From assembly GCA_944548615.1 (NCBI GenBank), contig OX155972.1, positions 789,854 to 853,853 on the forward strand: a stretch of 64,000 nt of DNA, read 5' to 3'. Under the pieces are notes generated by a model that was not told the DNA's origin, did no database searches, and saw only the letters and a program-made list of their open reading frames with translations. Origin of the DNA: Micropterix aruncella. Lineage: Eukaryota > Arthropoda > Insecta > Lepidoptera > Micropterigidae. A program made the translations under genes and the position numbers. Shown in pieces: positions 11,106 to 21,605 of the stretch. How positions within the stretch are numbered: the stretch's first letter is position 1; each line of letters opens with the position of its first letter.

Positions 11106-11749
11106 CGAACACGCCTACGCCTTCACGTCTACACCATCACGTCGAGGTCACCAGTATGAGAGTGGCCACCCTTCACTTGACTCCAATTGATTGCGAGCGA
11201 AGGGTGGTTCTCATCAAGAAGTTTTCTCCGTTATTGAAAGTCGTCGTAGTTAAAGTTGAAGTATTTAATCAGAAGGTATGTAGTAGGTTGCCAGTTCGTA
11301 ACGCCTTGTTTGGTATTTCGCCGGTGTGTAGGTAGTGTGGGCGCGAGGTGAAGTCGTGGTTGTGTGTCCGAAGTTTGAAGCGCCGCGATAGGTTCGAAGA
11401 TAATGATGGTCGCGTATACTATGCGTAGTTTGGTTGACTCGAAGGAAGTGAAGAGCGCGAGTACTTGCAGATGAGCGGTTACTGTCCGCCAGGGAATGAT
11501 AAAATATGTGTCGAATGTACTGCTTTTTATATGGTGTGTAATGATGCAATAGTTATGAGTGGGGTGAGAAATAAGTGTGTCAATTCGTATCAATCAGAAG
11601 AAATGACATTAGTTATCGTTTGACTGTGCATAAAATGCGGAATTTAGTTGGAAATCAATTGCAGCTGCCTCGTGTATATTCGAGCGTGTTTGCGATTTCG
11701 ATTCTATAGAAATTACTTTTTTGTTGTGGGTATGTTGGACCAAGTCTCC
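11106..11749. other. Unassigned interval with overlapping small ORFs
   Basis: Two minus-strand frames (120 and 94 codons, 11593-11231) overlap each other. Neither resembles a known domain. The interval lies between two diverged R674 blocks and may be part of the same old element. No function proposed. Confidence 0.25.
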
Positions 11750-12080
11750 AACAAGTGGCTTGACAACAAGTCAAGATCCACCCCCGCTGCTTAGGAGACA
11801 GTGTAGTTCCATAATCTCCAGACTCCTTCAGCAATTAGTCAGAATGCTCAAACCGATAGGCGTCGCCGCACGCAACCGGTGCGCAAACCGTCCAGTGGCG
11901 CTGGGATGCAATCCCGCCGGGAGAAACCGGTCCAACAGCTTTGATGCCTGAGACACGAAAGTCTTACCCGGGATAGCCTTCCACTCGATGAGGCTTCTGA
12001 ATAGGAGCTGAGTCGTGAGTTAAGCCGATCTGAGAACACAATATATCTTGTGGCCCAAGCTGCACGAAACCGTTCACCAC
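11750..12080 (-). repeat. Diverged R674 relative, GGGCCC-side half
   Basis: Blocks CACCCCCGCTGCTTAGGAGAC, CAGACTCCTTCAG, GTCAGAATGCTC and GTCCAGTGGCGCTGG follow the order of the R674 antisense half. The end (CTGAATAGGAGCTGAGTCGTG ... CCCAAGCTGCACG) matches the window start at 1-150. Confidence 0.55.
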
Positions 12081-12889
12081 CTCAACATAACCTCAAGAAT
12101 TTTGACTCTTTTTGATAAAATCATGCCTGCGTAAAAAATCGGTTGTATCACCGCAAGAATTTCCCTTTAAGCAGACAACCCCCTCCCCCCCCCCCCCCCA
12201 ACACCACACTATCCGTAAGTACCAGCCCCCCAATCATCCCCTCCCCCCACCCGGTCGACCCAGCCCCATATAGGATTGTCTCATGATTGTGATTATGTCA
12301 AATGTAGTATATTTCTGGTATTTTTGTAGTATGTATGAAAATCTCATTTCGCTCCTTTTCAAATATCATGTAGCCTTTTATTTCAAATACGGCGGTTTTT
12401 TTGTGTAGCTTGTATAGGAGATTTTCTACCAAACATTCATAATTTGGTTTCGGCTTAACGACGCATCTGAGCGACGCAACTGAATTTCAAGTCTTTACAT
12501 CCAATATTTCGATATTTAGGTATGACTAACCTGGTGGACCGATTCCAACTGCAATCTTTTCAACTCTTGCCACGAACGAATGATGCCTGCATGCCAAAAA
12601 TCTCAGTCGGATCAAGCGTTTAGGCGTTATCGTGGAGGAATACATACAAACACATTCACACACACACACACAAAGAGACAGACACACACACACAGACTCA
12701 CAGACTGACTCTAGTCTGGAAATGGTCCTAATCGTCTCAAGGGGGTTCAACATGGATATTTCCGTCCATCTCGTTTTTTTCCCAATATTTACCTTTGGGC
12801 CGGAAAAGTAAAAAAACAAAAAAGAGACTTTATACTTAACAAAAATTAATCAAATAACAAAAGAGTCAGTTTTTTTAAATATAATTTAG
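12081..12889. repeat. Low-complexity interval: poly-C and CA runs
   Basis: A C-rich run lies at about 12178-12200 and (CA)n with interruptions at about 12645-12705. Bases 12580-12650 share a repeat with 2660-2760, and 12815-12905 resembles 51180-51285. No gene is seen. Confidence 0.5.
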
Positions 12890-13149
12890 GGTTTAGAGAA
12901 TATTTTTAAGTAGCAAAGGACAGGAGAGGATAGGAATCTCACACACATGAAATGCTCTTTCGGAGACACTCGAAAATAAGAAACCTGTACGTTTCTGATA
13001 TTGGACGGGAGTTGGTTCCATAGTCTAGCTGCATGAACCGTAAAGGAATATATAAAAAATAAAGAATTATGAATAGGGGTCGCAATTTTACTATTCAGAC
13101 TGGAACGCAGTGGAAGACCCTGACTTCCGTGTGTTAGCGAGTTAATTTT

Positions 13150-13970
13150 TGAATAAATGAATGAATGAATGAATTAATATAAATCCCTTTATTGCACAAT
13201 AAAAATAAGGTACAATGGCGGAGTTATTGCTACATTACAATATCTTCCAGTCAACCAACATTCTGGTGTGAAGAGAAGAGTAGGCAACAAAATTATAGCT
13301 TAAAATTACATTTTAATTTATAGCACATAATATACATTGTGTGTGTATCTAAAGTAAAAAGTAACTAAATAAATATTTTTTCGAGTTGGACATATCACAT
13401 ATATACATACATATTTTGATATATTAACAAATAGATAAGTAAATAAGTAAATAAATAAACTGCCAAAATAAGGTAAGGAAAGGGAGGGGATAACGGAAAG
13501 GTTAGAATTTATGGTTCATATTTATTATGAAAGGAAGTGCTTTTTCAATGATTGCTTAAAGGTGAACAGCGAGCTAGCGCCTGTAATAGTTGAAGGAAGC
13601 TGGTTCCACAGTCGAGCTGCATGTACGGAGAAGGAGTAGGAAAAAAGTGGTATTGTGTTTTGGGATACGTAGGATATTATTCTGATGTGAACGAAGTGGG
13701 AGACCATGACTTCCTAACCCGGTAAAAGCCTCGTTGAGGTAGGAGGGAGATGTAGGATTGTGTAGGACATTATATAGAAAGGAAAGGATATGCAAATTTC
13801 TCCGGTCCCGTATACGAAGCCATTACAATTTTGCTCGGTACTCGGAAACATGGTCATACTTCCTCAGATTAAACCTTATGCAAACGTTCTGTAGGCGCTC
13901 AAGTTTATCCAGTCTGTTTTCGGTGAGATTCAAATATGCGACATCGGCATAGTCTAGTAACGGCAGTCTA
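13150..13970 (-). pseudogene. LINE B, 5'-truncated copy inserted in LINE A
   Basis: It starts at LPLLDYADVAYLNL near 13970 and includes LERLQNVCIRF, ILSFLYNVLHNPTSPSYLNE and VHAARLWNQLPSTIT, ending FKQSLKKHFLS at 13525. This repeats the RT stretch also found in LINE A, proving a second element. The 3' end carries AATAAAT/ATTC repeats at about 13155-13180. About 6 bases (AAAAAT on the sense strand) are common to both edges. Confidence 0.7.
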
Positions 13971-14272
13971 TTTTTCGGTTAGGTAGGAATGAGCGGTAGT
14001 GTTTTTGAGGATGTTATGAAAAAGGGAAAGCATATGCAGGTATCTACGGGGGGTTAATGGGCCCTTGCTGAGTTGGCCACGAAGACCCATTCTGTTCAGG
14101 GTTGGTCACACTCACGGGTCAACACCTATCCGATGGCCTCCACGCATGAAGTGCGAGCCTGGGTAGGACTCTGGCCCTATGGTCAGTTTCCACTGGGAAT
14201 CAAGCTTCTGGCGCTCCTGGACGGTCTGCGCACCGTGCGGCGTAAGCCAATCGACTGTGCACTCTGACTAAC

Positions 14273-14961
14273 ATCTTGCGGTGTCAACTACAACGGGCGA
14301 GCCCGTCACCACAGGACGTTTTAACGATTTTTCGTTCTGTCGCCCTGCAGTGAGCGTAGAAGACTTTGGACAATACAATCCAACGTCTAGCTACGTCACA
14401 ACCCGCAAGAGACCAACGCCTTTACCGCGAGATAGCCAGTAATGTTACCTGGCGGGCCGACACTCGCGCCCTTGCTTCCAATTGTGACCAGATTTCTCCG
14501 GTCTCTCGATTGGTTCCGATTTCGAGGTCGCTTGCGCGGTCCTCTCCCCTACGAATCGGGGAAACGGTGTACACCGAATCTATCGCGGACCAAGGCGTCC
14601 TTTGCCCGACTCTGAACCGGGATCGGATGGCCAATGGTCATTTCAAGAGCAGTCGCCGTAAGGTAGGCAACCACCCCCGCTCTATAGGAAACAATACAGT
14701 TCCCAGACTCCCCCGACTGTAGTCTGAGAGCACAATCGATTGGCTTGCGCCGCTCGGTGCGCAGACCGTCCAGGAGCGCCAGAGGTTTGATTCCCAGGGG
14801 AGACTGGTTGACCCAGTGTCCTACCCAGGTTCGCACCCCATGCGTGGAGGCCATCAGATGGGTGTTGACCCGTGAGTGTGACGGACCCTGAACACATGGG
14901 TCATCGTGGCCACCTCATCATGGGCCCGTTAGCTCCCGAAGTCGGGGGCTAACGGGCCCTG
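14273..14961 (-). repeat. R674 copy inserted in another R674
   Basis: This is a full antisense copy, beginning ATCTTGCGGTGTCAAC (the sense 3' end) and reaching GGGCCCGTTAGCTCCC at 14922-14937. A 6-base loop and an inverted copy of those 16 bases follow (14944-14959, one mismatch). It is flanked by ACTCTGACTAAC and ACTCTGGCTAAC. The 118-codon frame inside it resembles one at 61448-61870 only because the two copies are similar. Confidence 0.85.
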
Positions 14962-14973
14962 ACTCTGGCTAAC

Positions 14974-16685
14974 AGTAAAGAGTTTCAAGGCGATAGGTGA
15001 GGGCAGCATACCCCGCCCACCGCCCGGGCAGTTATAACGACGAGGGTCGTCTTGTCTGCCCGGGATGTCGTGCTACGACAACCCTGCGCGTACCAGAAGG
15101 GTAAAACGCGCAGGGGGTGAAATAGGGTAAACCACCCCCCCCGTACCGCCCCGAGAACCCATTTAATCAAAAAATAAAAGGTATTTACAAAAAAAAAATT
15201 AAAATTTACAAAATATTACAAAATTTAACGAGAAAAGAATCAACAATATCGTAAATTTAGGAGCCTTTAAGCGGGGTAGAGGACGATCCAGAACAATGAA
15301 CGTGAAGGCGCACTGTCCGTGGGCAGGTCTCGGAGCAGCCACGGGGGGGAGGAATCCCTGGATCCTGCAAAGAACGAAACGCCCCTCGGGGCGGTAAAGA
15401 GACGGACACAAAGACGGGCACTTCGGGCTGGAAGTAGCCGCCGAATCACTCCACCAAGGAAGAGGGTACCCCCTGGGGGGTATCCCGAAGCCTCATGCTT
15501 TCCCAAGAAGCCACCCAGTGCCCCACAAACTCGCCAAACGACTGGAAGCAGCTCCTACAACTGACCAAATCCGGGTACCAAATCAGAGAACGCCCAACGC
15601 ACGCGCCCACTGCATCCATCAATTTCTCCCGTGCAGCCGCTAGAATTGGGCAAGACCAAATTACGTGTTCCGCAGTTTGGCGACCATACCCACAGGCGCA
15701 CCGGGGGTCATCGGCAAGTCCAAAGTCAAATAGTTTGGCTCTGAACTCTCCGTGGCCCCCAACCAGCTGCGTGGTATGGTGGTCGAACCGCAGAAACGAA
15801 TTTGCCATCCGCACTGCAACGGACGGGAAAAAGCAATGGGTGAGGCGGCCCGTACCCCCGGCGTCCCATCTAGCCTGCCAGACACGCAAGGACTCCACCC
15901 GAATCAGGCGGGCAAACTCCCCAGCTCGGTGCACCACCGGGTCGATCGATAGGCCATGAAGGACTACCGGCTCGCCCCGACGGTACCGCGACAACGCTGC
16001 ACGCTCCAGAATCTCCAGGTCAATCGGCAGAACGCCAGCGATGACGGGTAATGCAAGAGTGGACGTCGTTCTGTACGCCCCGGTCAGGGCCACCAGAGGG
16101 ATGCGCTGTCCGCGCAGCAGCGCGATACGCATCGCCTCAGGAACAGCAGACTCCGTCCAAGCGCGTGCGGCATAAGTCGCACGCGGGACGAAGACGCCCT
16201 TATAGATAGTCATGACCGCCGGGAAACGAATTTCCCAGTCGGCCCGACTCACTCCGCGGAGCGCAAAGAATAGATCCCGGGATTTTTCGGCTGTAATCTT
16301 TGCGTGCGAAAGAAAGGAAAGGGAAGCCGTAAGCGTCACCCCCAGGTATCGAACGGTGGCCGGGAAGGATACCGGGCGACCGTTCATCCTGATAACAGGG
16401 TTCCGCTTAAGATGTCCCTTCAGGAGAAGCGCCTGAGTTTTCGTCGGAGAGAAGGTGAGTCTGTTTCGCTGACCCCATCCGAGGATCAGGTCCAGCGAGT
16501 CAGCCACCCTTCTTTCGACCTCTGCGCGACTCCTGCCGCCCACCAGGAGGAGAGCGTCGTCTGCATAAGCGCTGACGGTGCACCCCTCCGGGTAAGGTAG
16601 ACCGAGGAAATCATCAAAGAGAATGTTCCAAAGGCTAGGACCCAACACTGACCCCTGTGGACAGCCCATAGTCGGGGTTTTGGTG
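14974..16685 (-). mobile_element. R1-clade-like LINE, 5'-truncated, in the R674 internal site
   Basis: The sense strand is minus. The element starts just before the GCPQGSVLGP motif (16685), carries the rest of ORF2, and has a 472-bp 3' UTR ending ...CGCCTTGAAACTCTTT at about 14974. It has no long poly(A). It is exactly bounded by ACTCTGGCTAAC (14962-14973) and ACGCTGGCTAAC (16686-16697). GC content is clearly higher than in neighbouring LINEs. Site preference and the CPQGS motif both fit the R1 group (R1, TRAS, SART and relatives). Confidence 0.8.
15446..16669 (-). CDS. R1-clade-like ORF2, RT C-terminal half with zinc-finger tail
   Basis: There are 407 uninterrupted codons. The frame is entered at the truncated edge, so the first ATG is an internal Met just before GCPQGSVLGPSLWN. 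YADDALLLVGG, the catalytic box with both aspartates, lies at residues 35-38. The thumb region includes RYLGVTLTASLSF. Near the C-terminus is a CCHC-type finger, CACGYGRQTAEHVIWSCPI (C-x-C-x8-H-x4-C), as in R1 and I group proteins. The endonuclease and N-terminal RT motifs were lost. The absence of stops suggests a fairly recent insertion. It cannot act alone. Confidence 0.85.
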   Translation of the reverse strand: MGCPQGSVLGPSLWNILFDDFLGLPYPEGCTVSAYADDALLLVGGRSRAEVERRVADSLDLILGWGQRNRLTFSPTKTQALLLKGHLKRNPVIRMNGRPVSFPATVRYLGVTLTASLSFLSHAKITAEKSRDLFFALRGVSRADWEIRFPAVMTIYKGVFVPRATYAARAWTESAVPEAMRIALLRGQRIPLVALTGAYRTTSTLALPVIAGVLPIDLEILERAALSRYRRGEPVVLHGLSIDPVVHRAGEFARLIRVESLRVWQARWDAGGTGRLTHCFFPSVAVRMANSFLRFDHHTTQLVGGHGEFRAKLFDFGLADDPRCACGYGRQTAEHVIWSCPILAAAREKLMDAVGACVGRSLIWYPDLVSCRSCFQSFGEFVGHWVASWESMRLRDTPQGVPSSLVE

Positions 16686-16697
16686 ACGCTGGCTAAC

Positions 16698-16920
16698 AGT
16701 TAAGAGTTTCAAGGCGATAGGTGAGGGCAGCAAACCCCGCCCACCGCCCGGGCAGTTATAACGACGAGGGTCGTCTTGTCTGCCCGGGATGTCGTGCTAC
16801 GACAACCCTGCGCGTACCAGAAGGGTAGAACGCGCAGGGGGTGAAATAGGGTAAACCACCCCCCCCGTACCGCCCCGAGAACCCATTTATTTAAAATGGG
16901 TTCTCGGGGCGGTACGGGGG
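16698..16920 (-). mobile_element. Second R1-like LINE insertion, only the 3' end
   Basis: About 200 bp nearly identical to the 3' UTR end at 14974-15170 sit between two copies of ACGCTGGCTAAC. Its 5' side ends in a 27-bp perfect hairpin (16862-16888 with 16894-16920). It is thus a separate, severely truncated insertion at the same site, arranged head to tail with the larger copy. Confidence 0.8.
16862..16920. repeat. 27-bp perfect hairpin at LINE 5' junction
   Basis: Arms 16862-16888 and 16894-16920 are exact reverse complements (core GGGTTCTCGGGGCGGTAC) with a 5-base loop. It lies at the 5' junction of the truncated R1-like copy. Confidence 0.85.
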
Positions 16921-17775
16921 ACGCTGGCTAACAGTCGGGGGAGTCTGGAAGCCGTACTGTTTCCTATAGAGCGGGGGTGGTTGCGGACCTTACGGCGACT
17001 GCTCTTGAAACGACCATCGGCCATCCGATCCTGGGTGAACAGCCGGGCAAAGGACGCTGTGATCCGCGATAGATTCGGTATACACCGTTTCACCGCTTCG
17101 TAAGGGAGAGGACCGCGCAGCGACCTCGAACTCGTAACCAATCGAGAGACCGGAGTAATCTGGTCACAATTGGAAGTAAGGGTGTGAGTGTCGGCCCGCC
17201 GGGTAACATTCCTGGCTATCTCGCGGTTGAGGCGTTGGCCTCTTACCTGCTTGTGACGTAGCTGGACTGTAGGTGGACTGTTTTGTCCACAAGTCTTCTA
17301 CGCTCACTCCAGGGAGATAGAACGACTAATCGTTAAAACTTCCTGAGGTGACGGGCTCGCCCGCTGTAGTCGACAACCCAAGTTGCAGGTATCGACGTTT
17401 ACGTATTGAAGGCCAATGAAGTCTGCTTCCTTACACGGAGACATGATCATTTTTTTTCGAATTGTAGACATACCTTATGCTCACATATAACAATCGCTCC
17501 AATTTGCCATGAATGGCTTCAGTGACGTCATGGTTGCAAAGATCGGAATAGTCTAAAATAGGCTATAGCAGTGTTTGAGCTATGGTCTTCTTAACCTACG
17601 CAGGTAAAAGTATTTGCAACCACCGAAGGCCATGAAAATTAGCATATTATGTAGATGCGTTTGCTGACTTATTGATCTGCGACTGCCAAGACAGATACTG
17701 ATCAATACTAATAACCACATTTTCAACCTTGATTTTTTTTTCAGAGAAAAAAACACATTTTTTTAAATATTAAAA

Positions 17776-18425
17776 TTCTACCAAACTGGTATACAGTTTG
17801 TTGGCGAGACAAACTCTTCTTTTTCTAGTCTTAAACTTCTAATTTTGTGATACAAAAATACATTAAAAATATAAAAAACAATGCACAGCAGTATTACTAC
17901 TGGTCTTACTACAGGCTTAAATTAGGCCAGTATTACTACAAGCTTAAATTATAGAAACGTATAACAAATTTACTTATGACTAATTTCACTATAAACGTCC
18001 AACAGGTAGCTTTTTAATCTCTTTTTAAACATCTGTTTGCTCACGCTTACACAGTCTTCCTCAGATACAATAGTATTAAAGATTCTTGGAATGAGGTACT
18101 TTAACGTCCTTTCACCATAGTGGTTGTTCGCTCTTGGTTCTTCAAATCTTTTACGGACTTTTTCTCTAACATTCCTATTGTACTGTATTGGTATTTTAAA
18201 TTCTGAATTTCTAAAATGCTCCATTGTTAGTAAGTATGTAATTTTATCATGTATAGGTAAAATATCGCATCGCTTAAACAACAAGTTATAGTTCTTTTTA
18301 CATTGTGTTAACACATTTTTATCTATATATGTGCGAAAAGTACGACCAAATGAAGTGAGAGCATAGCTCAGTACTGCATCAGCGAGGGCATGCTATACCA
18401 AGCGTAATGTTGGTTTATCACAAGA
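17776..18425 (-). pseudogene. LINE 3' fragment
   Basis: The minus frame 18314-17970 holds ERTLKYLIPRIFNTIV and QMFKKRLKSYLLDVY, the common end of Jockey/CR1 RT proteins. Upstream to about 18420 one can read ALADAVLSYALTSFGRTF with frame breaks. 5' truncated; the 3' UTR is AT-rich down to the edge of LINE A. Confidence 0.6.
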
Positions 18426-19560
18426 TACTGAAGGTGATTGAACTTATATAGCATCCATCTCAATTTATTACATATATTATTCACGTGCAAGCCCCAATTC
18501 ATGTTACAATCTGTTCAATATAGTATAACATTTGTATCGATACGTATTGATGGGACAGATGCAATATTGAAAGCAGATAACAATCTCTGGCTGCCAATTA
18601 CAATAGATTGGGACAAGATATTTGTACAGTAAGTGTTATGTGCACGGCGGATTTTAAAAATTCACGCGCACTGAATCTGCCACCCCACCACCGGTATAAT
18701 CTGTGAAGTAACAGCAGCAGTTTATCGCCTACCCGCAAAACAACGGATGATGATTTGCAGCATATCAGGCTACGCTGGACAGCGGCCATTGCAACATCGC
18801 CGAAACGCGAGGTGATACAAACTTCACGCAATAAATTTGTTTTATTTCCTATTTATAATCCAACTACATGTTGCCCGCGACTTCGCTAAGCGTAAAGTTT
18901 CGAATCGGTTTGTTAATTTAAGTAGGGTGGCGTTTATTTGCCTTTTTAGATGCCGCTACCTATATCGTAGACGTACGCATCTTGTTCCTCGTCACCGGCG
19001 CTGCCTTCCGCCGAACGCTGACCTTGCTGGGCCAGCAGCCGCGTTCGCCCACTGGGTATTTTGAGGTGCTTGCACGCGTTACTAATTTCATTATAACTCT
19101 AAAACTATACTACCTAATAACCTACTGTTAATGGCTAATTTTATCTTTATTTAACACCCGTCACAATGGATACATTTATTTTGATAATGACTCTGGCTCT
19201 GTTGCTAATATCTTCAACAAACAGTGCCTACTTTTTTCTCCTATTTTTTTTAGACATAAAAGTAGTTATTGTAACCTAAATATAAAAGTTGGATGTTTGC
19301 TCTCGTCAACATTTTTATAGATCTCTTAAGGCCAATGTTTTTGTAATATTTGGTTTTCATATATATCAAACCCTTTCGTCAGCGCACGCCGATAAGCACT
19401 GACCAGCTTATTTTTCTCCGATTTGATTTACAAATATCGTGATTTCTTACTGAAAACCCATAATAATTGCAATAAAATTAGGCCTCTGGCACTCGTCGAT
19501 AATGGAGCTTTCCATTAGCGGAAAAAAGGAATGGGATGAGTATTTTCAGTGATTAACCCT
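18426..19560. repeat. Mixed repeat debris
   Basis: Bases 18765-18845 (TGCAACATCGCCGAAACG ... ACAAACTTCACG) match the inverted-repeat element at 52446-52500. Bases 18865-18915 (TTGCCCGCGACTTCGCTAAG) look like the end of a lepidopteran Helitron-like repeat. Bases 19065-19560 show nothing I can assign. Confidence 0.45.
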
Positions 19561-20420
19561 TACTTAATCAAATCAAATAATTTATTGTCCTAAAAACTAA
19601 TACATAGTTGTATAGACATTTACATTTGGCCGTGATATGATTCAATTCTTTATTAATGATCAAATTCTTCTAATAATAATCAAAAAATAAAAGGTTACTC
19701 GTAAGAATAAAGAAGGTATTACTGTAGAATTAAATCGAGTCTCACCATTTAGTTTACCAGATAAAAACACAGAGTAATTAATTCTATAAAATACCGATAA
19801 AAGTAAGTTTTATCGGTAAATAAAAATGTGACGATTGTCAAAAAGTAAAATAAAATGTCTTAGTGATTATATTGCAAAAAAAATAGTCAAGGTATAATTA
19901 ATATGTGCCTACTTAAAAATAGAAATATTTAATACATTTTAGTCAAATTGAAAATGGATTAAAAACCTATTACAGAAAGAGATATAGTCGAGATGCATAC
20001 AGTTTTTAGAGATCGTTAATGTCGTACAATTCTCTTTCAATGAGATATAATTTGAGTTTATTTTTAAATTGGAGCATTTTTCCTTCGCGGCTATTTTTTT
20101 TTAAACTAGAGAGTAGCTTATTGTAGTGCTAGTGCTACACACTTAATTCTGACGTAGTACGGATCCCTTTTAAAAAGTTCTAGATTTGGACGAGGAAGAA
20201 TCAGATTATTTCTCCCCCTGGTAAAGTGTTTATGGGTATCTGAATGTATCGGCAGCTGAGCTAGATTTTTTTATGATCAATTTAACGCATTCTAAAACGT
20301 ATAGAGATGGAAGGTGAGGATTTCAAACCTTCTGAAATGACCACGGCATGATTCTACATAACCCAGATTACTTAAAATTCGAATGGCCCGTTTTTGCAAT
20401 GAAAAAAATTGTTGCCTACT
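19561..20420 (-). pseudogene. Degenerate LINE 3' fragment
   Basis: On the minus strand, with frame changes, one reads QKRAIRILSNLGYVESC (about 20410-20355) and HKHFTRGRNNLILPRPNLE (about 20240-20180), the standard RT tail order. Many stops make it old. The rest to about 19561 is probably its 3' UTR. Confidence 0.55.
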
Positions 20421-20894
20421 TACACACTTTTAAACTTACAAACATCATTTCTTTATATTATTAGTATAGATTATGCTATTTAGACTTATGTTACTTATAA
20501 ATTTACAAACATCTTTTATTTATAATATTAGTACTTATAGATTATGTTATTTAAAGATTGCAAACACATATAAATATATTTCTTGTCCAATAACCGATGC
20601 TTCCGTCGTCTCCCACTCTATTACCTAGACCAATTGTTTTTTTTTCACTTGCAATTCTGTCAACTATTCTGGTTTAACAACTAAAGAAATGAATGGACAG
20701 AAGTAAATATGAAATGGGGCCTGCTTTGCGATTGTTTGGCCGCATTCAATAGGGAGATCGTCTAACGCCTGAACTTACGCTGGCAAATGAACATGGGCGG
20801 GTGCAGGATGTGGATACTTTGAGATTGCAAATAAATGCTGTGTTATATGAATAGGGGCTTTTCAGGGGAGTTAAATCTTCGACATTAGTATAAG
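20421..20894. repeat. Short tandem duplication, otherwise unassigned
   Basis: About 50 bp around 20440-20490 are repeated with changes at 20500-20553 (TTTACAAACATC ... TATAGATTATG). The remainder to 20894 shows no feature. Confidence 0.4.
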
Positions 20895-21605
20895 ATAAAG
20901 ATAAAGATAAAAAGTATTTATTTCCAATCCAACCATACAATTGTGTAGGAATGACAGTAATTAATCTTAAACTAGTTACTCAATTTAGCCAAGAGATGAT
21001 ATAAAATATATATCTTTAAACTTACTAATTTACAAAAACAAAGATTATATGATAACAGTTTACAACAAAACAATTAACGGTAAATAATATGTATTTGATT
21101 AAATGGGTAGATACGATGCTATGTATTTTTAAAATATTTTAAGAAGTCGTTATAAGTATACATGTTGATTTTAAGTAGATAGACTCGGATGGATCTCTTG
21201 AAAATATCGATGTTTTTAATCGCTTTTAATCTTTCTGGCAATTTATTAAACAGTTTGAGGCCTAAGTATCGACTAGTCGCCTGGAACTTGGCAGTACGTG
21301 CTACTAACGGTTGGAGATACAGGGTTTTATTCCTGGTGTCATGCCGATGTACTTCCTCGTGGGATATTGCCGAGCTCTTATTGCAATAGAATTCGCAAAG
21401 AGCTTCTTGAGCAAAACTCGCATATACGGTCAAAATCCCAAGTTTTTGGAAGTGTTCACGATATGACTGCCGTGGACCAATACCTACTATCGTACGTATG
21501 GCTCTTTTCTGGAGAGTGAATACACTGTTGATGTGCGCTGCATTACCCCATAAAAGAATACCATAGCGCAGGTGTGACTCAACTAACGCGTAATAAGCAT
21601 TAGAT
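20895..21605 (-). mobile_element. LINE 3' fragment, near twin of 58115-58680
   Basis: The minus frame 21433-21119 (104 codons) holds HDTRNKTLYLQPLVARTAKF, LGLKLFNKLPERLKAI and FKRSIRVYLL. It differs from the 58 kb copy at only a few residues. The 3' tail includes ACACAATTGTATGG and an AAATAAATAC end followed by (TATCTT)n at 20893-20910. 5' truncated at about 21605. Confidence 0.8.

Larger units (their letters stand above)
14049..17384 (+). repeat. R674 full copy hosting three nested insertions
   Basis: The outer copy is 14049-14272 plus 16933-17384, 676 bp when the inserts are removed, the same length as intact copies at 34124 and 59258. The target duplication is TGCAGGTATCTACG (14035-14048) and TGCAGGTATCGACG (17384-17397), within LINE A. 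Three elements sit at its internal site: an antisense R674 and two R1-like LINE copies. The four site copies lie at 14261-14272, 14962-14973, 16686-16697 and 16921-16932. Confidence 0.85.
12890..17775 (-). pseudogene. LINE A, an old RT copy interrupted twice
   Basis: Read on the minus strand, RT sequence runs from about 17775 to 17385 (ISIDQYLSWQSQINK, LERLLYVSIRYVY, LHWPSIRKRRYLQ). It jumps the R674 nest (14049-17384) and resumes at 14048 (RYLHMLSLFHNILKN). It then jumps LINE B (about 13150-13970) and finishes at 13140-12900 (THGSQGLPLRSS, FTVHAARLWNQLPSNIR). Joining of these pieces is inferred from the order of RT tail motifs and from TGCAGGTATCKACG on both sides of the nest. Stops and frameshifts show it is dead. 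Confidence 0.75.

Noticed and set aside
12178..12200. Poly-C run as a meaningful signal
   Set aside because: Homopolymer runs are common assembly or slippage products, and nothing around it suggests function.
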